A DNA stretch of 64,000 nucleotides from Enterobacter hormaechei ATCC 49162 (GCF_001875655.1 NZ_MKEQ01000001.1:2852001-2916000), one strand, 5' to 3'. Counted from the first letter of the stretch, positions 9,207-19,882 are shown. Numbers and translations are program-made. Notes: generated by a model from the letters alone, not told the origin.

Positions 9207-10532
9207 ATGAGTTCGTTATATCAATCCATGGTCGCGGTGATTGAGCAGTCAATTACCCCGCTGGCCGCTAAGCTGGGTCAGCAAAAGTATGTGATTGCCA
9301 TCCGCGACGGCTTTACCGCCGCGCTGCCGTTTATGATCATCGGCTCGTTTATGCTGGTGTTTATCTTCCCGCCGTTCTCGGCGGATACCACCAACAGCTT
9401 CGCCCGCGGCTGGCTGGATTTCTCCGAGACCTACCGCGAACAGCTGATGCTGCCGTTTAACCTCAGCATGGGCGTGATGACCTTCTTCATCTCGGTAGGA
9501 ATCGGGGCGAGCCTGGGACGTCAGTTTAACCTCGACCCGGTGATGTCCGGCCTGCTGGCCTTTATGGCCTTCCTGCTGGTCGCCGCGCCGTATGCCGATG
9601 GCAAAATCTCGACCCAGTATCTCTCTGGTCAGGGCATCTTCACTGCGCTGATCACCGCCATCTACTCCACCCGCGTCTATGCGTGGCTAAAGCAGAATAA
9701 CGTCACCATCCGCCTGCCGAAGGAAGTGCCGACCGGCGTGGCGCGTTCGTTTGAGATCCTGATCCCGGTGATGGTGGTGATCGGTACGCTGCACCCGCTG
9801 AACCTGTTCATTGAAGCGCAAACCGGGATGATTATCCCGCAGGCGATCATGCACCTGCTGGAGCCGCTGGTGTCCGCGTCTGACTCCCTGCCCGCGATCC
9901 TGCTCTCCGTGCTGCTGTGCCAGATCTTCTGGTTTGCCGGTATCCACGGGTCGCTGATTGTCACCGGCATCATGAACCCGTTCTGGATGGCGAACCTCTC
10001 CGCAAACCAGGCGGCGCTGGCGGCGGGCGCGGCGTTGCCGCACGTTTATCTGCAAGGCTTCTGGGATCACTACCTGCTGATTGGCGGTGTCGGCTCGACC
10101 CTGCCGCTGGCGTTCCTGCTGCTGCGCAGCCGCGCCACGCACCTGCGCACCATCGGCAAAATGGGCATTGTGCCGAGCTTCTTTAACATCAACGAACCGA
10201 TTCTGTTCGGCGCGCCGATCATCATGAACCCGATGCTGTTTATCCCGTTCGTGTTTGTTCCGCTGGTCAACGCCTGCCTGGCGTACGGCGCAACGAAGCT
10301 CGGCTGGCTGGCTCAGGTGGTGTCATTAACCCCGTGGACCACCCCGGCGCCGATTGGTGCCTCGTGGGCGGCGAACTGGGCGCTCAGTCCGGTGATCATG
10401 TGCCTGGTCTGTATGGTGATGTCCGCGCTGATGTACCTGCCGTTCCTGCGCGCCTATGAGCGCACGTTAATGAAAAACGAAGAGCAGAAAGCCCAGGCAA
10501 CCGTCGGTAACGCTGAAGCCGCAAGCAATTAA
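9207..10532 (+). CDS. PTS lactose/cellobiose-family IIC permease
   Basis: Membrane permease of 441 residues for uptake and phosphorylation of a beta-linked disaccharide or glycoside. The ChbC/CelB-type signatures are visible: RDGFTAALPFMIIGSFMLV in the first segment, WFAGIHGSLIVTGIMNPFW, and the conserved FFNINEPILFGAPIIMNP. About ten membrane segments are expected. It starts 11 bases after the IIB stop with AAGGTG upstream. The substrate cannot be fixed; cellobiose-type or mannobiose-type sugars are likely from the GH1 partner. Confidence 0.92.
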   Translation: MSSLYQSMVAVIEQSITPLAAKLGQQKYVIAIRDGFTAALPFMIIGSFMLVFIFPPFSADTTNSFARGWLDFSETYREQLMLPFNLSMGVMTFFISVGIGASLGRQFNLDPVMSGLLAFMAFLLVAAPYADGKISTQYLSGQGIFTALITAIYSTRVYAWLKQNNVTIRLPKEVPTGVARSFEILIPVMVVIGTLHPLNLFIEAQTGMIIPQAIMHLLEPLVSASDSLPAILLSVLLCQIFWFAGIHGSLIVTGIMNPFWMANLSANQAALAAGAALPHVYLQGFWDHYLLIGGVGSTLPLAFLLLRSRATHLRTIGKMGIVPSFFNINEPILFGAPIIMNPMLFIPFVFVPLVNACLAYGATKLGWLAQVVSLTPWTTPAPIGASWAANWALSPVIMCLVCMVMSALMYLPFLRAYERTLMKNEEQKAQATVGNAEAASN

Positions 10533-10549
10533 GTCAAAGAGGAATGGTC

Positions 10550-11926
10550 ATGAAATACGCATTTCCCGATAACTTCTGGTGGGGCAGCGCAAGCTCCGCT
10601 CTCCAGACCGAAGGGACACGAGAGGGTGAAACCACATGGGATTACTGGTTTGCCCGCGAGCCGAACCGTTTTCACAACGGCGTGGGGCCGCAGCACACCT
10701 CCACGTTTTATCAGCACTGGAAAACGGACATTCAGCTGTTAAAGCAGCTGAACCACAACAGCTTTCGTACCTCAATTAGCTGGGCGCGCCTGATCCCCGA
10801 CGGTATCGGTGAAGTGAACCCGGACGCGGTCGATTTTTATAATCAGATCATTGATGAGCTGAATGAACAGGGCATCACGCCGTTTATCACTCTGTTCCAT
10901 TTCGACATGCCGATGGCGATGCAGGAGATTGGCGGCTGGGAAAACCGTGACGTGGTGGAGGCGTACGCCCGCTATGCGCAGATCTGCTTCGAGCTGTTTG
11001 GCGATCGTGTGCTGCACTGGTTTACCTTCAACGAGCCGATTGTCCCGGTGGAAGGCGGTTATCTGTACGACTTCCACTACCCGAACGTGGTGGATTTTCG
11101 TCGGGCGGCCACCGTGGCGTATCACACCGTGCTGGCCCATGCGAAGGCGGTTCAGGCCTACCGCGCCGGGCATTATGCGGGGGAGATCGGCATCGTGCTG
11201 AACCTGACGCCGTCCTACCCGCGTTCGCAGAACCCGGCGGACGTGAAGGCGGCGCACATTGCGGATCTGATGTTTAACCGCAGCTTCCTCGACCCGGTCC
11301 TGCGCGGCGAATACCCGGCGGACCTGGTGGCGCTGCTGAAATCCTACGATCAGCTGCCCGCCTGTAAACCGGAAGATGGTTTCCTGATCGCGGAAGGGAA
11401 AATCGACCTCCTCGGCGTGAACTACTATCAGCCGCGTCGCGTGAAGTGTCGCGACAGCGCGGTGAACCCGCAGGCGCCGTTTATGCCGGAGTTGTTCTTT
11501 GATAACTACGAGATGCCGGGCCGCAAGATGAACCCGTACCGCGGCTGGGAAATCTACGCGCCGGGTATTTACGATATTCTGGTTAACCTGCGCGACAATT
11601 ACGGCAATCCACGCTGCTTTATTTCTGAAAACGGCATGGGCGTCGAAAATGAACAGCGCTTTATTGAAAATGGCCAGATAAACGATCAATACCGCATCGA
11701 GTTTATTTCCGAACATTTAGCCTGGCTGCATAAGGGTATTAGCGAAGGGTGTAATTGTCTTGGCTACCATATGTGGACGTTTATTGATAACTGGTCGTGG
11801 TGTAATGCCTATAAAAACCGCTACGGTTTTATTCAGCTCGATATAGAGACGCAGCAGCGCACCATTAAGAAAAGCGGAGAGTGGTTTGCCGCCACCGCCT
11901 TAAATAACAGCTTTGATAAAGAGTAA
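10550..11926 (+). CDS. GH1 6-phospho-beta-glycosidase
   Basis: Glycoside hydrolase family 1 enzyme of 458 residues that should cleave the phosphorylated disaccharide delivered by the PTS. Acid/base E162 is in TFNEP and nucleophile E360 in ISENG. At the phosphate-binding loop (DNWSWCNAYKNRYGF) S416 replaces the glutamate of non-phospho enzymes and Y425 is conserved, but lysine is one place early (K422) compared with LacG-type enzymes. I recall the same loop form from GmuD-like enzymes for gluco/mannan oligosaccharides, so the substrate may be different from cellobiose. The ATG at 10550 is chosen because AGAGGA precedes it by 7 bases; the ATG at 10544 is too close. Confidence 0.9.
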   Translation: MKYAFPDNFWWGSASSALQTEGTREGETTWDYWFAREPNRFHNGVGPQHTSTFYQHWKTDIQLLKQLNHNSFRTSISWARLIPDGIGEVNPDAVDFYNQIIDELNEQGITPFITLFHFDMPMAMQEIGGWENRDVVEAYARYAQICFELFGDRVLHWFTFNEPIVPVEGGYLYDFHYPNVVDFRRAATVAYHTVLAHAKAVQAYRAGHYAGEIGIVLNLTPSYPRSQNPADVKAAHIADLMFNRSFLDPVLRGEYPADLVALLKSYDQLPACKPEDGFLIAEGKIDLLGVNYYQPRRVKCRDSAVNPQAPFMPELFFDNYEMPGRKMNPYRGWEIYAPGIYDILVNLRDNYGNPRCFISENGMGVENEQRFIENGQINDQYRIEFISEHLAWLHKGISEGCNCLGYHMWTFIDNWSWCNAYKNRYGFIQLDIETQQRTIKKSGEWFAATALNNSFDKE

Positions 11927-11928
11927 AG

Positions 11929-12234
11929 ATGATGATCGCATTAGAAGAAGCCGTAATGGAAATTATCGTCAACGCCGGACAGTCCCGCAGCCTGTGCTTT
12001 GAAGCCCTGCACGCGGCGCGCCAGGGCAACCTTGACGAGGCCAAAAGCCTGCTGCGCGAAGCCGATGGCTACGCGCGCCAGGCGCACAAGATGCAAACCA
12101 AACTGATCGAGCAGGATGCGGGCGAAGGCCGCCAGCCGATGACGTTAATCATGGTGCACGCGCAGGATCATTTAATGAATTCCTTATTAGCGCGTGAGTT
12201 ATCCGAAGAAATTATTCATTTATATCAGAGATAG
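11929..12234 (+). CDS. PTS lactose/cellobiose-family IIA component
   Basis: Phosphocarrier of 101 residues, an all-helical trimer in this family. The phosphorylated histidine is H77 in MVHAQDHLMNSLLAREL, the family signature. It begins two bases after the GH1 stop, so coupling is likely; a second ATG lies at 11932. With IIB and IIC it completes a three-protein enzyme II. About 135 bases separate it from the porin gene, which may have its own promoter or share the operon transcript. Confidence 0.92.
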   Translation: MMIALEEAVMEIIVNAGQSRSLCFEALHAARQGNLDEAKSLLREADGYARQAHKMQTKLIEQDAGEGRQPMTLIMVHAQDHLMNSLLARELSEEIIHLYQR

Positions 12235-12370
12235 TCTATGGCGAAATAATTACGGTAATACCTCTGCACCCTAAATAAAGATCCACTTGTTCTGATGATA
12301 GCGACATACTCTGTCAGATCGGAGCGGGATGGTTATTGTCTGAATAAAATTAAACTATATTGAGATAACC

Positions 12371-13750
12371 ATGAATACGATTAAAAAACTTCCATTAACC
12401 ATGGCGGTTATCGCCGCGCTTTGCCCAATTTCCGTGCTCGCACAAGAGTTCACCCAGGAGCAAATCGACGCCATTGTGGCGAAAGCGGTAGATAAAGCCC
12501 TCGCCGAACGTCAGGCGAAAATGGATGCGGCGGTGGCGAAAAAAGCGGACGTAGTGACCGAACCGCAAAGCGCAGCGCAATCCCCGGATATGGCGATCCC
12601 GTTCGGGGTGAAATTTACCGGCTACGCCCGCTACGGCGCCCACTTCCAGGCCGCCGATCAGAAATACGTGGCTGTCGATGGCTCCTACAACGGCGCGTCC
12701 GCCATTGGTCGTCTGGGTAACGAAGGCAACGGCGGGGAATTCCAGCTCTCCAAGGCCTTCAGGGGTGACAACGGCGCCATCTGGGACATCAACGTCATGA
12801 TCGACCACTGGGGCGACGAAGTTAACCTGAAAAAAGCCTACGCGGGGGTGACCAACATTATGGCCTCCAACCCGAACGCTTACTTCTGGGCCGGTCGTGA
12901 CTTCCACCAGCGTCCGCAGCAGGGCATCAACGATTACTTCTGGATGAACCACGACGGCCAGGGCGCCGGGGTGAAGAACTTCGACATCGGCGGCGTGCAG
13001 TTTGACGTGGCCGCCGTGGCGGCGGTGGAATCCTGTAGCCCGGAAGTGATGGAAGACGAAGCCAACCCGTCGCGCATCACCTGTACCGGCGGTTCCGGCA
13101 CGGGCGATAAAGGCAACTACGCTGCCACCTCAAAAATCCACGGCATGAAGCTCGGCCCGATCGACATGGAGTTGTATGCCAACTACGGCTTTGATTCCAA
13201 AGCGGTGGAGAGCGACGAGCGTCTGAACGCGTGGCAGGGCGGCGTGGTGCTGAGCCACACCAACGACAGCGGCGTGAACAAGGTAATTGCTCGCTACTCC
13301 GATAACGCGGACAACAGCGTGTTCAACAAAACCGAGGATCTGACCACGGTCTACGCCAGCTTTGAAGGGCTGTATAAATTCACCCAGGCGACGCAGGTGG
13401 AGTACATTCTCGCCTTCCATGACTACGACAACAGCCGCGATAAGACCGACAACCGCAAGAACTACAACGCCATCGTGCGTCCGATGCACTGGTGGAATGA
13501 CGTTCACTCCACCTGGCTGGAAGCGGGCTGGCAGCACGTGGATTACGACAACGGCGGCGACAACAAGGGCTGGAAGCTGACCCTGTCGCAGAACATGTCC
13601 ATCGCCATGGGACCGGAGTTCCGTCCGATGCTGCGCTTCTACGTGACCGGCGGCAAGGTGGATAACGAACGCACCGCGCGCGTGAACAACACCAAAGACG
13701 AAACGCTTGACGACTTCAATGTCGGCGCGATGTGGGAGGCATGGTTCTAG
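12371..13750 (+). CDS. LamB-type carbohydrate porin
   Basis: Outer-membrane sugar channel of 459 residues. A signal peptide ends around SVLAQ (residues 20-25). It is followed by a charged helical stretch (about residues 27-66, [21 protein letters not shown]) of the type found as the periplasmic coiled coil of ScrY and BglH, then a LamB-like barrel starting [15 protein letters not shown] and ending in the typical terminal phenylalanine (WEAWF). It is shorter than BglH. Its place after a beta-glucoside PTS indicates entry of the same sugar across the outer membrane. A REP element follows. Confidence 0.9.
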   Translation: MNTIKKLPLTMAVIAALCPISVLAQEFTQEQIDAIVAKAVDKALAERQAKMDAAVAKKADVVTEPQSAAQSPDMAIPFGVKFTGYARYGAHFQAADQKYVAVDGSYNGASAIGRLGNEGNGGEFQLSKAFRGDNGAIWDINVMIDHWGDEVNLKKAYAGVTNIMASNPNAYFWAGRDFHQRPQQGINDYFWMNHDGQGAGVKNFDIGGVQFDVAAVAAVESCSPEVMEDEANPSRITCTGGSGTGDKGNYAATSKIHGMKLGPIDMELYANYGFDSKAVESDERLNAWQGGVVLSHTNDSGVNKVIARYSDNADNSVFNKTEDLTTVYASFEGLYKFTQATQVEYILAFHDYDNSRDKTDNRKNYNAIVRPMHWWNDVHSTWLEAGWQHVDYDNGGDNKGWKLTLSQNMSIAMGPEFRPMLRFYVTGGKVDNERTARVNNTKDETLDDFNVGAMWEAWF

Positions 13751-13769
13751 TACGACGCCGTTTGTTTCG

Positions 13770-13839
13770 CCCGGCGGCGCTGCGCTTGCACGGGCCTACA
13801 AAAGCTTGTAGGCCGGGTAAGCGCAGCGCCACCCGGCAA
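13770..13839. repeat. Paired REP elements (BIME)
   Basis: Two inverted REP units around CCTACAAAAGCTTGTAGG: GCCCGGCGGCGCTGCGC on the left and its counterpart GCGCAGCGCCACCCGGC on the right. They form a long stem between the porin and yicL and may act as a transcript-stabilising or terminating structure. Confidence 0.88.
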
Positions 13840-13884
13840 GATCCCATGTTATGCTACAAAAAAACCAACATAGCAGGGGAGAAC

Positions 13885-14790
13885 ATGGGTTCCACACGCA
13901 AAGGGATGCTCAACGTCCTGATCGCCGCCGTTTTATGGGGCAGTTCCGGGGTTTGCGCGCAGTACATCATGGAGAAAAGCCACATTTCTTCGCCTTACCT
14001 GACCATGGTTCGTCTGCTGTTTACCGGCGTGATCCTGCTGACGCTCTCCTTTGTTCACGGCGACAAGATTTTCTCGGTCATCAAAAACCGCAAAGACGCC
14101 ATCAGCCTGCTGTTTTTCTCACTGGCTGGCGCGCTCACCGTGCAGCTCACCTTCCTGCTGACGATTGAAAAATCCAACGCCGCTACGGCTACCGTGCTCC
14201 AGTTTCTGTCGCCGACCATCATCGTGGCGTGGTTCGCCCTGGCGCGGAAAACGCGTCCCGGCATATTTGTCTTATCCGCGATTTTCACGTCGTTGATCGG
14301 TACCTTCCTGCTGGTTACTCACGGCGACCCGACGTCGCTCTCCATCTCGCCTGCCGCGCTGTTCTTCGGTATCGCCTCGGCGTTTGCCGCCGCGTTTTAC
14401 ACCACCTATCCGTCGACGCTGATCGCCCGCTACGGCACGCTGCCCATTGTCGGCTGGAGTATGTTGATTGCGGGATTAATGCTGACGCCGTTCTACGCCG
14501 GACGCGGCACCACCTTCGTGATCGACGGCGGCCTGCTGCTGGCGTTTTTCTACCTGGTGGTGATTGGCACCGCGCTGACGTTCAGCCTGTATCTGAAAGG
14601 CGCACAGATGATCGGCGGGCCGAAGGCGAGCATTCTGAGCTGCGCCGAGCCGCTGAGCAGCGCGCTGCTGTCGGTGGTGTTACTTGGGGTGGCATTCACC
14701 CTGCCGGACTGGCTGGGGACGCTGCTGATTGTGTCGTCGGTGGTGCTGATTTCGATGGATTCACGCAGAAGGGTTAAGGCATCGGCGTAG
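13885..14790 (+). CDS. yicL: EamA-family transporter YicL
   Basis: Inner-membrane drug/metabolite transporter of 301 residues with ten expected helices in two EamA repeats. It is close to E. coli YicL by memory (start [20 protein letters not shown], later [23 protein letters not shown]). Substrate is unknown. The ATG at 13885 has AGGGGAG 6 bases before it; the frame is open back to 13732 inside the porin but that extension is not family-like. In E. coli yicL lies on the other side of nlpA, so the local order differs here. Confidence 0.92.
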   Translation: MGSTRKGMLNVLIAAVLWGSSGVCAQYIMEKSHISSPYLTMVRLLFTGVILLTLSFVHGDKIFSVIKNRKDAISLLFFSLAGALTVQLTFLLTIEKSNAATATVLQFLSPTIIVAWFALARKTRPGIFVLSAIFTSLIGTFLLVTHGDPTSLSISPAALFFGIASAFAAAFYTTYPSTLIARYGTLPIVGWSMLIAGLMLTPFYAGRGTTFVIDGGLLLAFFYLVVIGTALTFSLYLKGAQMIGGPKASILSCAEPLSSALLSVVLLGVAFTLPDWLGTLLIVSSVVLISMDSRRRVKASA

Positions 14791-14799
14791 CGAATGTCT

Positions 14800-14897
14800 C
14801 CCCTCACCCTAACCCTCTCCCCACAGGGGAGAGGGGACTGCTCGGTGCGGTCTTTTCACCCTCGCCCCTTTGGGGAGAGGGCCGGGGTGAGGGGTGA
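14800..14897. repeat. Intergenic inverted repeat (CCCTCACCCTAACCCTCTCCCC family)
   Basis: Long inverted repeat between convergent yicL and nepI. The left arm CCCTCACCCTAACCCTCTCC and the right arm GGGGAGAGGGCCGGGGTGAG are complementary, each with its own inner CCCC/GGGG stem. I recall this sequence as a frequent intergenic repeat in enterobacteria. It probably serves as a bidirectional transcription end. Confidence 0.75.
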
Positions 14898-14906
14898 GAA
14901 AATTTA

Positions 14907-16097
14907 CTACTTCGCCTTCACCTTCCCCGCCACCAGCAGCGCGGTGAGTAGCATCAGCGTACCGGAAATCACCAGCGGTGACGTCAGCCCCAGGTGGTCG
15001 AGCGCCACGCCGCCCACCGCCGCGCCGCAGGTGTTCGCCAGCTGGATCACCGCCACCTGAATCGACCCGGCTTTTTCCGCCTGATCAGCAAGCGAGCGGG
15101 TGATCCACGTCGACCAGCCCACCGGCACCAGCGCAAAGGCAAAGCCCCAGATAATCGCGATGGCAGACGCGACCCACTTATCGCTGCCCCACAGCACCAG
15201 CACCGCGGCGCTCAACGCCAGCACCAGCGGCGCACCCGCCAGCGCGACCTTCAGGGAGCGTTTCAGGAACTGGGACGACAGCGAGGTGCCGACAAAACTG
15301 GCAATACCGAAGCTCAGCAGCACCAGCGTCAGGCCATCCACGTCAAAGCCCGCCATGGTCATGTACACCGGGCGGATATAGGTGAAGAAGGCAAACTGTC
15401 CAGCGAAGGACATGAAGATCGCGGTCATTCCCGCCAGCACGCCCGGGCGCTTCAGCAGCGCGAACATGTTCTGTTTGTGGTGCGCCGCTTCCCCCGGCAG
15501 GGACGGCAGCGCCTTCCACACCCAGATAATGCACAGCACGCCCATCACCGCCGCCGCGTTAAAGACGTTGCGCCAGCCGATAATCCCGCCGAGGAAGCTG
15601 CCGAGCGGCGCGGCGATCACCAGCGCGATGGAGACCGCGCCGAAGATAACGGACAGCGCTTTTGGCACCGTGCGCGCGGGCACCAGGCGCATGGTCAGCG
15701 AGGCGGACATCGCCCAGAAGCCGCCTAAGCCCAGCCCCAGACAGGCACGGCCGAGCAGCAGCAGGGTGAAGCTTTCCGCGAAAGAGACCAGCAGGCAGGA
15801 GAGCGTCAGCAGCACGCTGAACAGGATAACCACTTTGCGGCGGTCGATGGTGCCGATCGCCTGAGTGATAAACAGGCTGGCGAACATCGCCACGAAGGCG
15901 GTGACGGTAACGGACTGCCCCGCCACGCCTTCGGAAATGCCCAGATCCTGCGCCATCGGCGTCAGGAGGCTCACCGGCAGAAACTCAACGGTAATCAGGC
16001 AGGCGACGCAGAACGCCACGGCGAAAACCGCCGACCAGTTGGGGCGAGAAACCTCGTTGGTCTGCGGTCTGGTCGTGGGCTGGATATGTTCTGTCAT
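14907..16097 (-). CDS. nepI: Purine ribonucleoside efflux pump NepI
   Basis: MFS exporter of 396 residues, 12 helices, closely matching E. coli NepI (YicM), which exports inosine and related nucleosides. Recognisable segments are [55 protein letters not shown] and [19 protein letters not shown]. It is monocistronic and convergent with yicL. The promoter lies in 16098-16304, shared with the divergent aldo/keto reductase. Confidence 0.93.
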   Translation of the reverse strand: MTEHIQPTTRPQTNEVSRPNWSAVFAVAFCVACLITVEFLPVSLLTPMAQDLGISEGVAGQSVTVTAFVAMFASLFITQAIGTIDRRKVVILFSVLLTLSCLLVSFAESFTLLLLGRACLGLGLGGFWAMSASLTMRLVPARTVPKALSVIFGAVSIALVIAAPLGSFLGGIIGWRNVFNAAAVMGVLCIIWVWKALPSLPGEAAHHKQNMFALLKRPGVLAGMTAIFMSFAGQFAFFTYIRPVYMTMAGFDVDGLTLVLLSFGIASFVGTSLSSQFLKRSLKVALAGAPLVLALSAAVLVLWGSDKWVASAIAIIWGFAFALVPVGWSTWITRSLADQAEKAGSIQVAVIQLANTCGAAVGGVALDHLGLTSPLVISGTLMLLTALLVAGKVKAK

Positions 16098-16304
16098 GGC
16101 GTCACCTGAAGATAAAAACGTGCGGAAAAGTCGCGCAGTTTATCATCAAAAGTGTGACGGATTTAACGATTTGACAACTTTTGTCGTTTTTAATGATTCG
16201 GAAGGCAGATCGGCGGTGACTGATACCTTTTCAGCATAACGAAAATGAAAATTCAGTATCCACAATTGAGGTGAAACAATCATAGCGTCTGAAAAGGAGA
16301 AACT

Positions 16305-17303
<999 letters not shown>

Positions 17304-17320
17304 TACAGCATCCTGAAAAT

Positions 17321-17347
17321 AAAAAACCGGGTTTCCCCGGTTTTTTT
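17321..17347 (+). terminator. Rho-independent terminator
   Basis: AACCGG and CCGGTT form a stem around GTTTCC, followed by a run of seven T. It lies 18 bases after the aldo/keto reductase stop; the upstream A-run makes it useful on the other strand too, for the operon ending at 17380. Confidence 0.85.
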
Positions 17348-17379
17348 ATATCCACAGATACGCCGTTAGCGATAAACGC

Positions 17380-17694
17380 TCAACGCGACGCCTTCCCCGC
17401 CGTCACCGTACCCTCTTTTCGGAAGACTGGCTTCAGTTTCGTCAGACATTGCGTATCTACGGGCAATCCCGCATTCAATGCCGACTGTCGGGCCGGGTTC
17501 TGGCCGCACCCCGCAGTAAGAACCTGTCCCATAATGATCTGGGAGATATCACTGGCTTCTACGTCAGATTCTTTCAGGAGCGCCTGAAAGACGCGGCTTC
17601 CCAGGTCAGAGGCTGAATGCTCCGCAAGTGCGCCCTGAAATGCGCCCGTCGCCGTGCGGCGGGCTGCAATAATAACAATCTCGCTCATGCGCAC
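17380..17694 (-). pseudogene. Acetyl-CoA acetyltransferase (thiolase) remnant with internal deletion
   Basis: Reading frame of 104 residues that begins like a full thiolase (EIVIIAARRTATGAFQGAL, later DISQIIMGQVLTAGCGQNPARQSALNAGLPV, about residues 4-78). It then jumps to a segment normally found about 150 residues later (LTKLKPVFRKEGTVTAGKAS) and stops. The active-site cysteine region and the C-terminal His/Cys segments are missing, so it cannot be an active thiolase. The join is in frame, which looks like an internal deletion followed by loss of the 3' end. It is the last element of a minus-strand operon. Confidence 0.8.
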
Positions 17695-17733
17695 TTCCCT
17701 TTAGTCCTGGCAAAGTATGGCCCGTCGCGGCCA

Positions 17734-18954
17734 TTAATTTGACTCATAAGATTTCTCCATACGGGATTGTTTTGCGGTCAACGTTGATGGAATAACCGCG
17801 ACAAGCAGAACGGACAGACCGATGGCCGAACCGGCAACGATATACAGGAGCGGCATTGAAAATGCTGAAACCATCCAGGCACCGACTGACGCACCGATAC
17901 CAATGGCAGTATTGAAGAATGAAACGTAGATTGCGGAGGCCGGGAAAGCTTTATCCTCTGCCATACGTAAAACCCACGTCTGGAAGCCGACAAATATTCC
18001 TGATACGGCGACACCCCAGACAACCATACTGGTGAATATCAACGCAGCAGAGAGCGAAGAACCAGACAGGCCCAGGAACAGCAGCACCGCACAGATCAGC
18101 AGTACAGACAAAGAGACCGTCAGCTTGAGATACTTATCAATCAACACGCCGGTCAGGAAATTACCTGCCAGACCCGCGATGCCGTAAACAAAAAGCACAG
18201 CAGGAATAATGGCGGTGGACAGTAAACTCTGCGTGTGTAGCCAGGGTTCAATGTACGTAAAGGCGGCAAAGTGCGCCGTCACAGCCAGCAAGGTTGCTGA
18301 ATAAATTTTCCATAATGTTGACGATTTCAGCACGCCTTTAAGCGCATCCAGCCCGAGCGCGCTTCTGCTGGTAATTCTGGGAACCAGAACGCTAATACCC
18401 ACAAAGGCAATTACGCTCAGCGCGGCCATCAGCCAAAATGCCTGCCGCCAGCCGAAGTGGATACCAATATAGTTGGATACCGGTACGCCAAAAACGCTTG
18501 CTGCGGAAACACCACCAAATACGATTGACGTCGCCGCCCCTATATATCTGGCAGGGACCATAGCCACCGCCGTTGCGCCGATCATCGCCCAGAATGCGCC
18601 GTGAGCGAGCGCACCCAGTACGCGGGCGCTAAGCAGCATGCTGTACGTGTGTACCGTCGCAGCCATAACGTTAGAGACCAGAAGCACCACGGTGAGCACA
18701 AGTAAAAGCCGCTTCTTGGCTACATTCCCCAAAAAGACGGAGGCAAACAGCGCACTTAACGCCCCCACCCAGGCATAAAGCGACACGGTCATGCCCACCG
18801 CAGATTCCGAAGACTGTAGCCCCTCTGCGATTGGCGTTAATAACCCGACTGGCGCCAGTTCGGTGGTGACAATAGTAAAGGTTGAAATAGCCAGAATGAA
18901 TAAAGCAAGCCATGACCTTAACGTCATATTTTGCAAAGAGAGTTCTGAAGTCAT
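17734..18954 (-). CDS. MFS transporter, DHA1 sugar/drug exporter type
   Basis: Inner-membrane transporter of 406 residues, 12 helices. FTIVTTELAPVGLLTPIAEGL in helix 1 and ARVLGALAHGAFWAMIGATAVAM in helix 4 are typical of the SotB/AraJ/YdhP group of DHA1 exporters. The start at 18954 has GAGG 8 bases upstream and lies five bases after the truncated HAD gene, so it is probably translated from the same transcript. It most likely exports a small organic compound related to the operon's enzymes; substrate is unknown. Confidence 0.88.
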   Translation of the reverse strand: MTSELSLQNMTLRSWLALFILAISTFTIVTTELAPVGLLTPIAEGLQSSESAVGMTVSLYAWVGALSALFASVFLGNVAKKRLLLVLTVVLLVSNVMAATVHTYSMLLSARVLGALAHGAFWAMIGATAVAMVPARYIGAATSIVFGGVSAASVFGVPVSNYIGIHFGWRQAFWLMAALSVIAFVGISVLVPRITSRSALGLDALKGVLKSSTLWKIYSATLLAVTAHFAAFTYIEPWLHTQSLLSTAIIPAVLFVYGIAGLAGNFLTGVLIDKYLKLTVSLSVLLICAVLLFLGLSGSSLSAALIFTSMVVWGVAVSGIFVGFQTWVLRMAEDKAFPASAIYVSFFNTAIGIGASVGAWMVSAFSMPLLYIVAGSAIGLSVLLVAVIPSTLTAKQSRMEKSYESN

Positions 18955-18959
18955 ACTAC

Positions 18960-19220
18960 TTACCTCAATAAGGATTTAAATAATGTGCCAGTTTTTTTCA
19001 GTTGCATATCTGGTAAGCGCGGAATGCTCTCCCACACATAATCTCTGTTCAGGGTTTCCCTTGGCACACCGTCTTTCACGTCGGTGCGAAAACGAGACAT
19101 ATAGCGTTGAAGACGATCGTTTTGATTATTTTCCCTGCACCAGAAATCATAGAAATCAAACATGCTTTTAATATTTATAAGCGTTTCATCAACATCAAAA
19201 AAAGCGGCATGTTTACGCAA
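18960..19220 (-). CDS. Truncated HAD-family phosphatase (N-terminal part)
   Basis: Frame of 86 residues starting MRKHAAFFDVDETLINIKSMFDF: the DxDxT motif of HAD phosphatases, with nucleophile D in FFDVDETL. HAD-IB family members usually have about 200-250 residues; here motifs II-IV are absent, so it is a truncated gene or only a cap fragment. The start is a TTG at 19220 with GAGGA 8 bases upstream, overlapping closely the end of the tautomerase gene. Whether the fragment is stable is unknown. Confidence 0.65.
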   Translation of the reverse strand: MRKHAAFFDVDETLINIKSMFDFYDFWCRENNQNDRLQRYMSRFRTDVKDGVPRETLNRDYVWESIPRLPDMQLKKTGTLFKSLLR

Positions 19221-19223
19221 ACT

Positions 19224-19448
19224 TTATTCCTCGTAGTTTTTTCTTCGACTCTTAACTGGAAAATCTTTATCCGTACCAGACACGCCTGCATCCGCCCAGC
19301 GGGAAGGCGCAATTTCAGAAACCACCACGGAAATTTTATCCAGCGGCGCACCCGTGTTTTTGTGAACGGCAAATGTAATATCTTCCTGGAGTCTGATGAT
19401 TTGATTTTCATCTTTCGCAGGCCAGGTCATAACATGAACAAATGGCAT
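19224..19448 (-). CDS. 4-oxalocrotonate tautomerase-family protein
   Basis: Small enzyme of 74 residues. Proline directly after the initiator methionine (MPFVHVMTWPAKDENQ) is the catalytic base of the tautomerase superfamily once methionine is removed. KISVVVSEIAPSRWADAG in the middle fits the second strand region. It is likely a keto-enol tautomerase or a dehalogenase-like relative; the substrate is unknown. The TAA stop lies three bases before the TTG of the HAD fragment, indicating coupled translation. Confidence 0.8.
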   Translation of the reverse strand: MPFVHVMTWPAKDENQIIRLQEDITFAVHKNTGAPLDKISVVVSEIAPSRWADAGVSGTDKDFPVKSRRKNYEE

Positions 19449-19501
19449 ACTTTTCTCACTCTATAGTTGTAAATTCATCGAACGTGAGCCGGGCTCGTTT
19501 C

Positions 19502-19882
19502 TTATGTAATGGTTTCATCGCGCCACTGACGGTACTGCTGATAGTTATGCGCAGGCACTTCGACGTGTCGGAGTTGGATATAATTTGATTGTGGCAAGCT
19601 ATTTTTATTATCAATTGGGGATTCAACAAACTTAAGCAGTTCGCGACGTATATCGGCAGAAAGAACTTCAGAGAAACGATGGAACATGGATTCCATTTCA
19701 CTTTCAACCCATGCGATTTCTTTAATATCGTTGAATGCGCGTAATTCCAGCAATTCATTTACGCCGTTTTCTTCACAGGTATAGTAGCGAACGTTTTCAT
19801 CGCTTTTTAAGGAAGTAAATTCTTTTTCAGAAAAAGTGTTTTTTAATGGGAAGCGTGATACCAGTACATATTTAGACGACAT
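19502..19882 (-). CDS. Hypothetical protein, first gene of the tautomerase operon
   Basis: Protein of 126 residues that I do not recognise. It has no signal peptide or membrane segment. Visible features are an N-terminal strand (KYVLVSRFPLK), an acidic helical middle, and a C-terminal QLRHVEVPAHNYQQYRQWRDETI, which recalls the ferredoxin-like strand-helix pattern of small monooxygenase-fold proteins, although this is weak. The abrupt end after RDETIT may mean it is truncated like its operon neighbours. It is divergent from the LysR-type gene. Confidence 0.65.
   Translation of the reverse strand: MSSKYVLVSRFPLKNTFSEKEFTSLKSDENVRYYTCEENGVNELLELRAFNDIKEIAWVESEMESMFHRFSEVLSADIRRELLKFVESPIDNKNSLPQSNYIQLRHVEVPAHNYQQYRQWRDETIT

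Noticed and set aside
10772..11716. Minus-strand frame of 314 residues inside the GH1 gene
   Set aside because: Antisense to a gene with complete catalytic motifs; composition dominated by H, R and V, no recognisable family.
13770..14897. CRISPR-like repeats
   Set aside because: The repeats here are inverted REP-type and CCCTCACCC-type elements without regular spacers; no cas genes are present. No CRISPR array was seen anywhere in the window.
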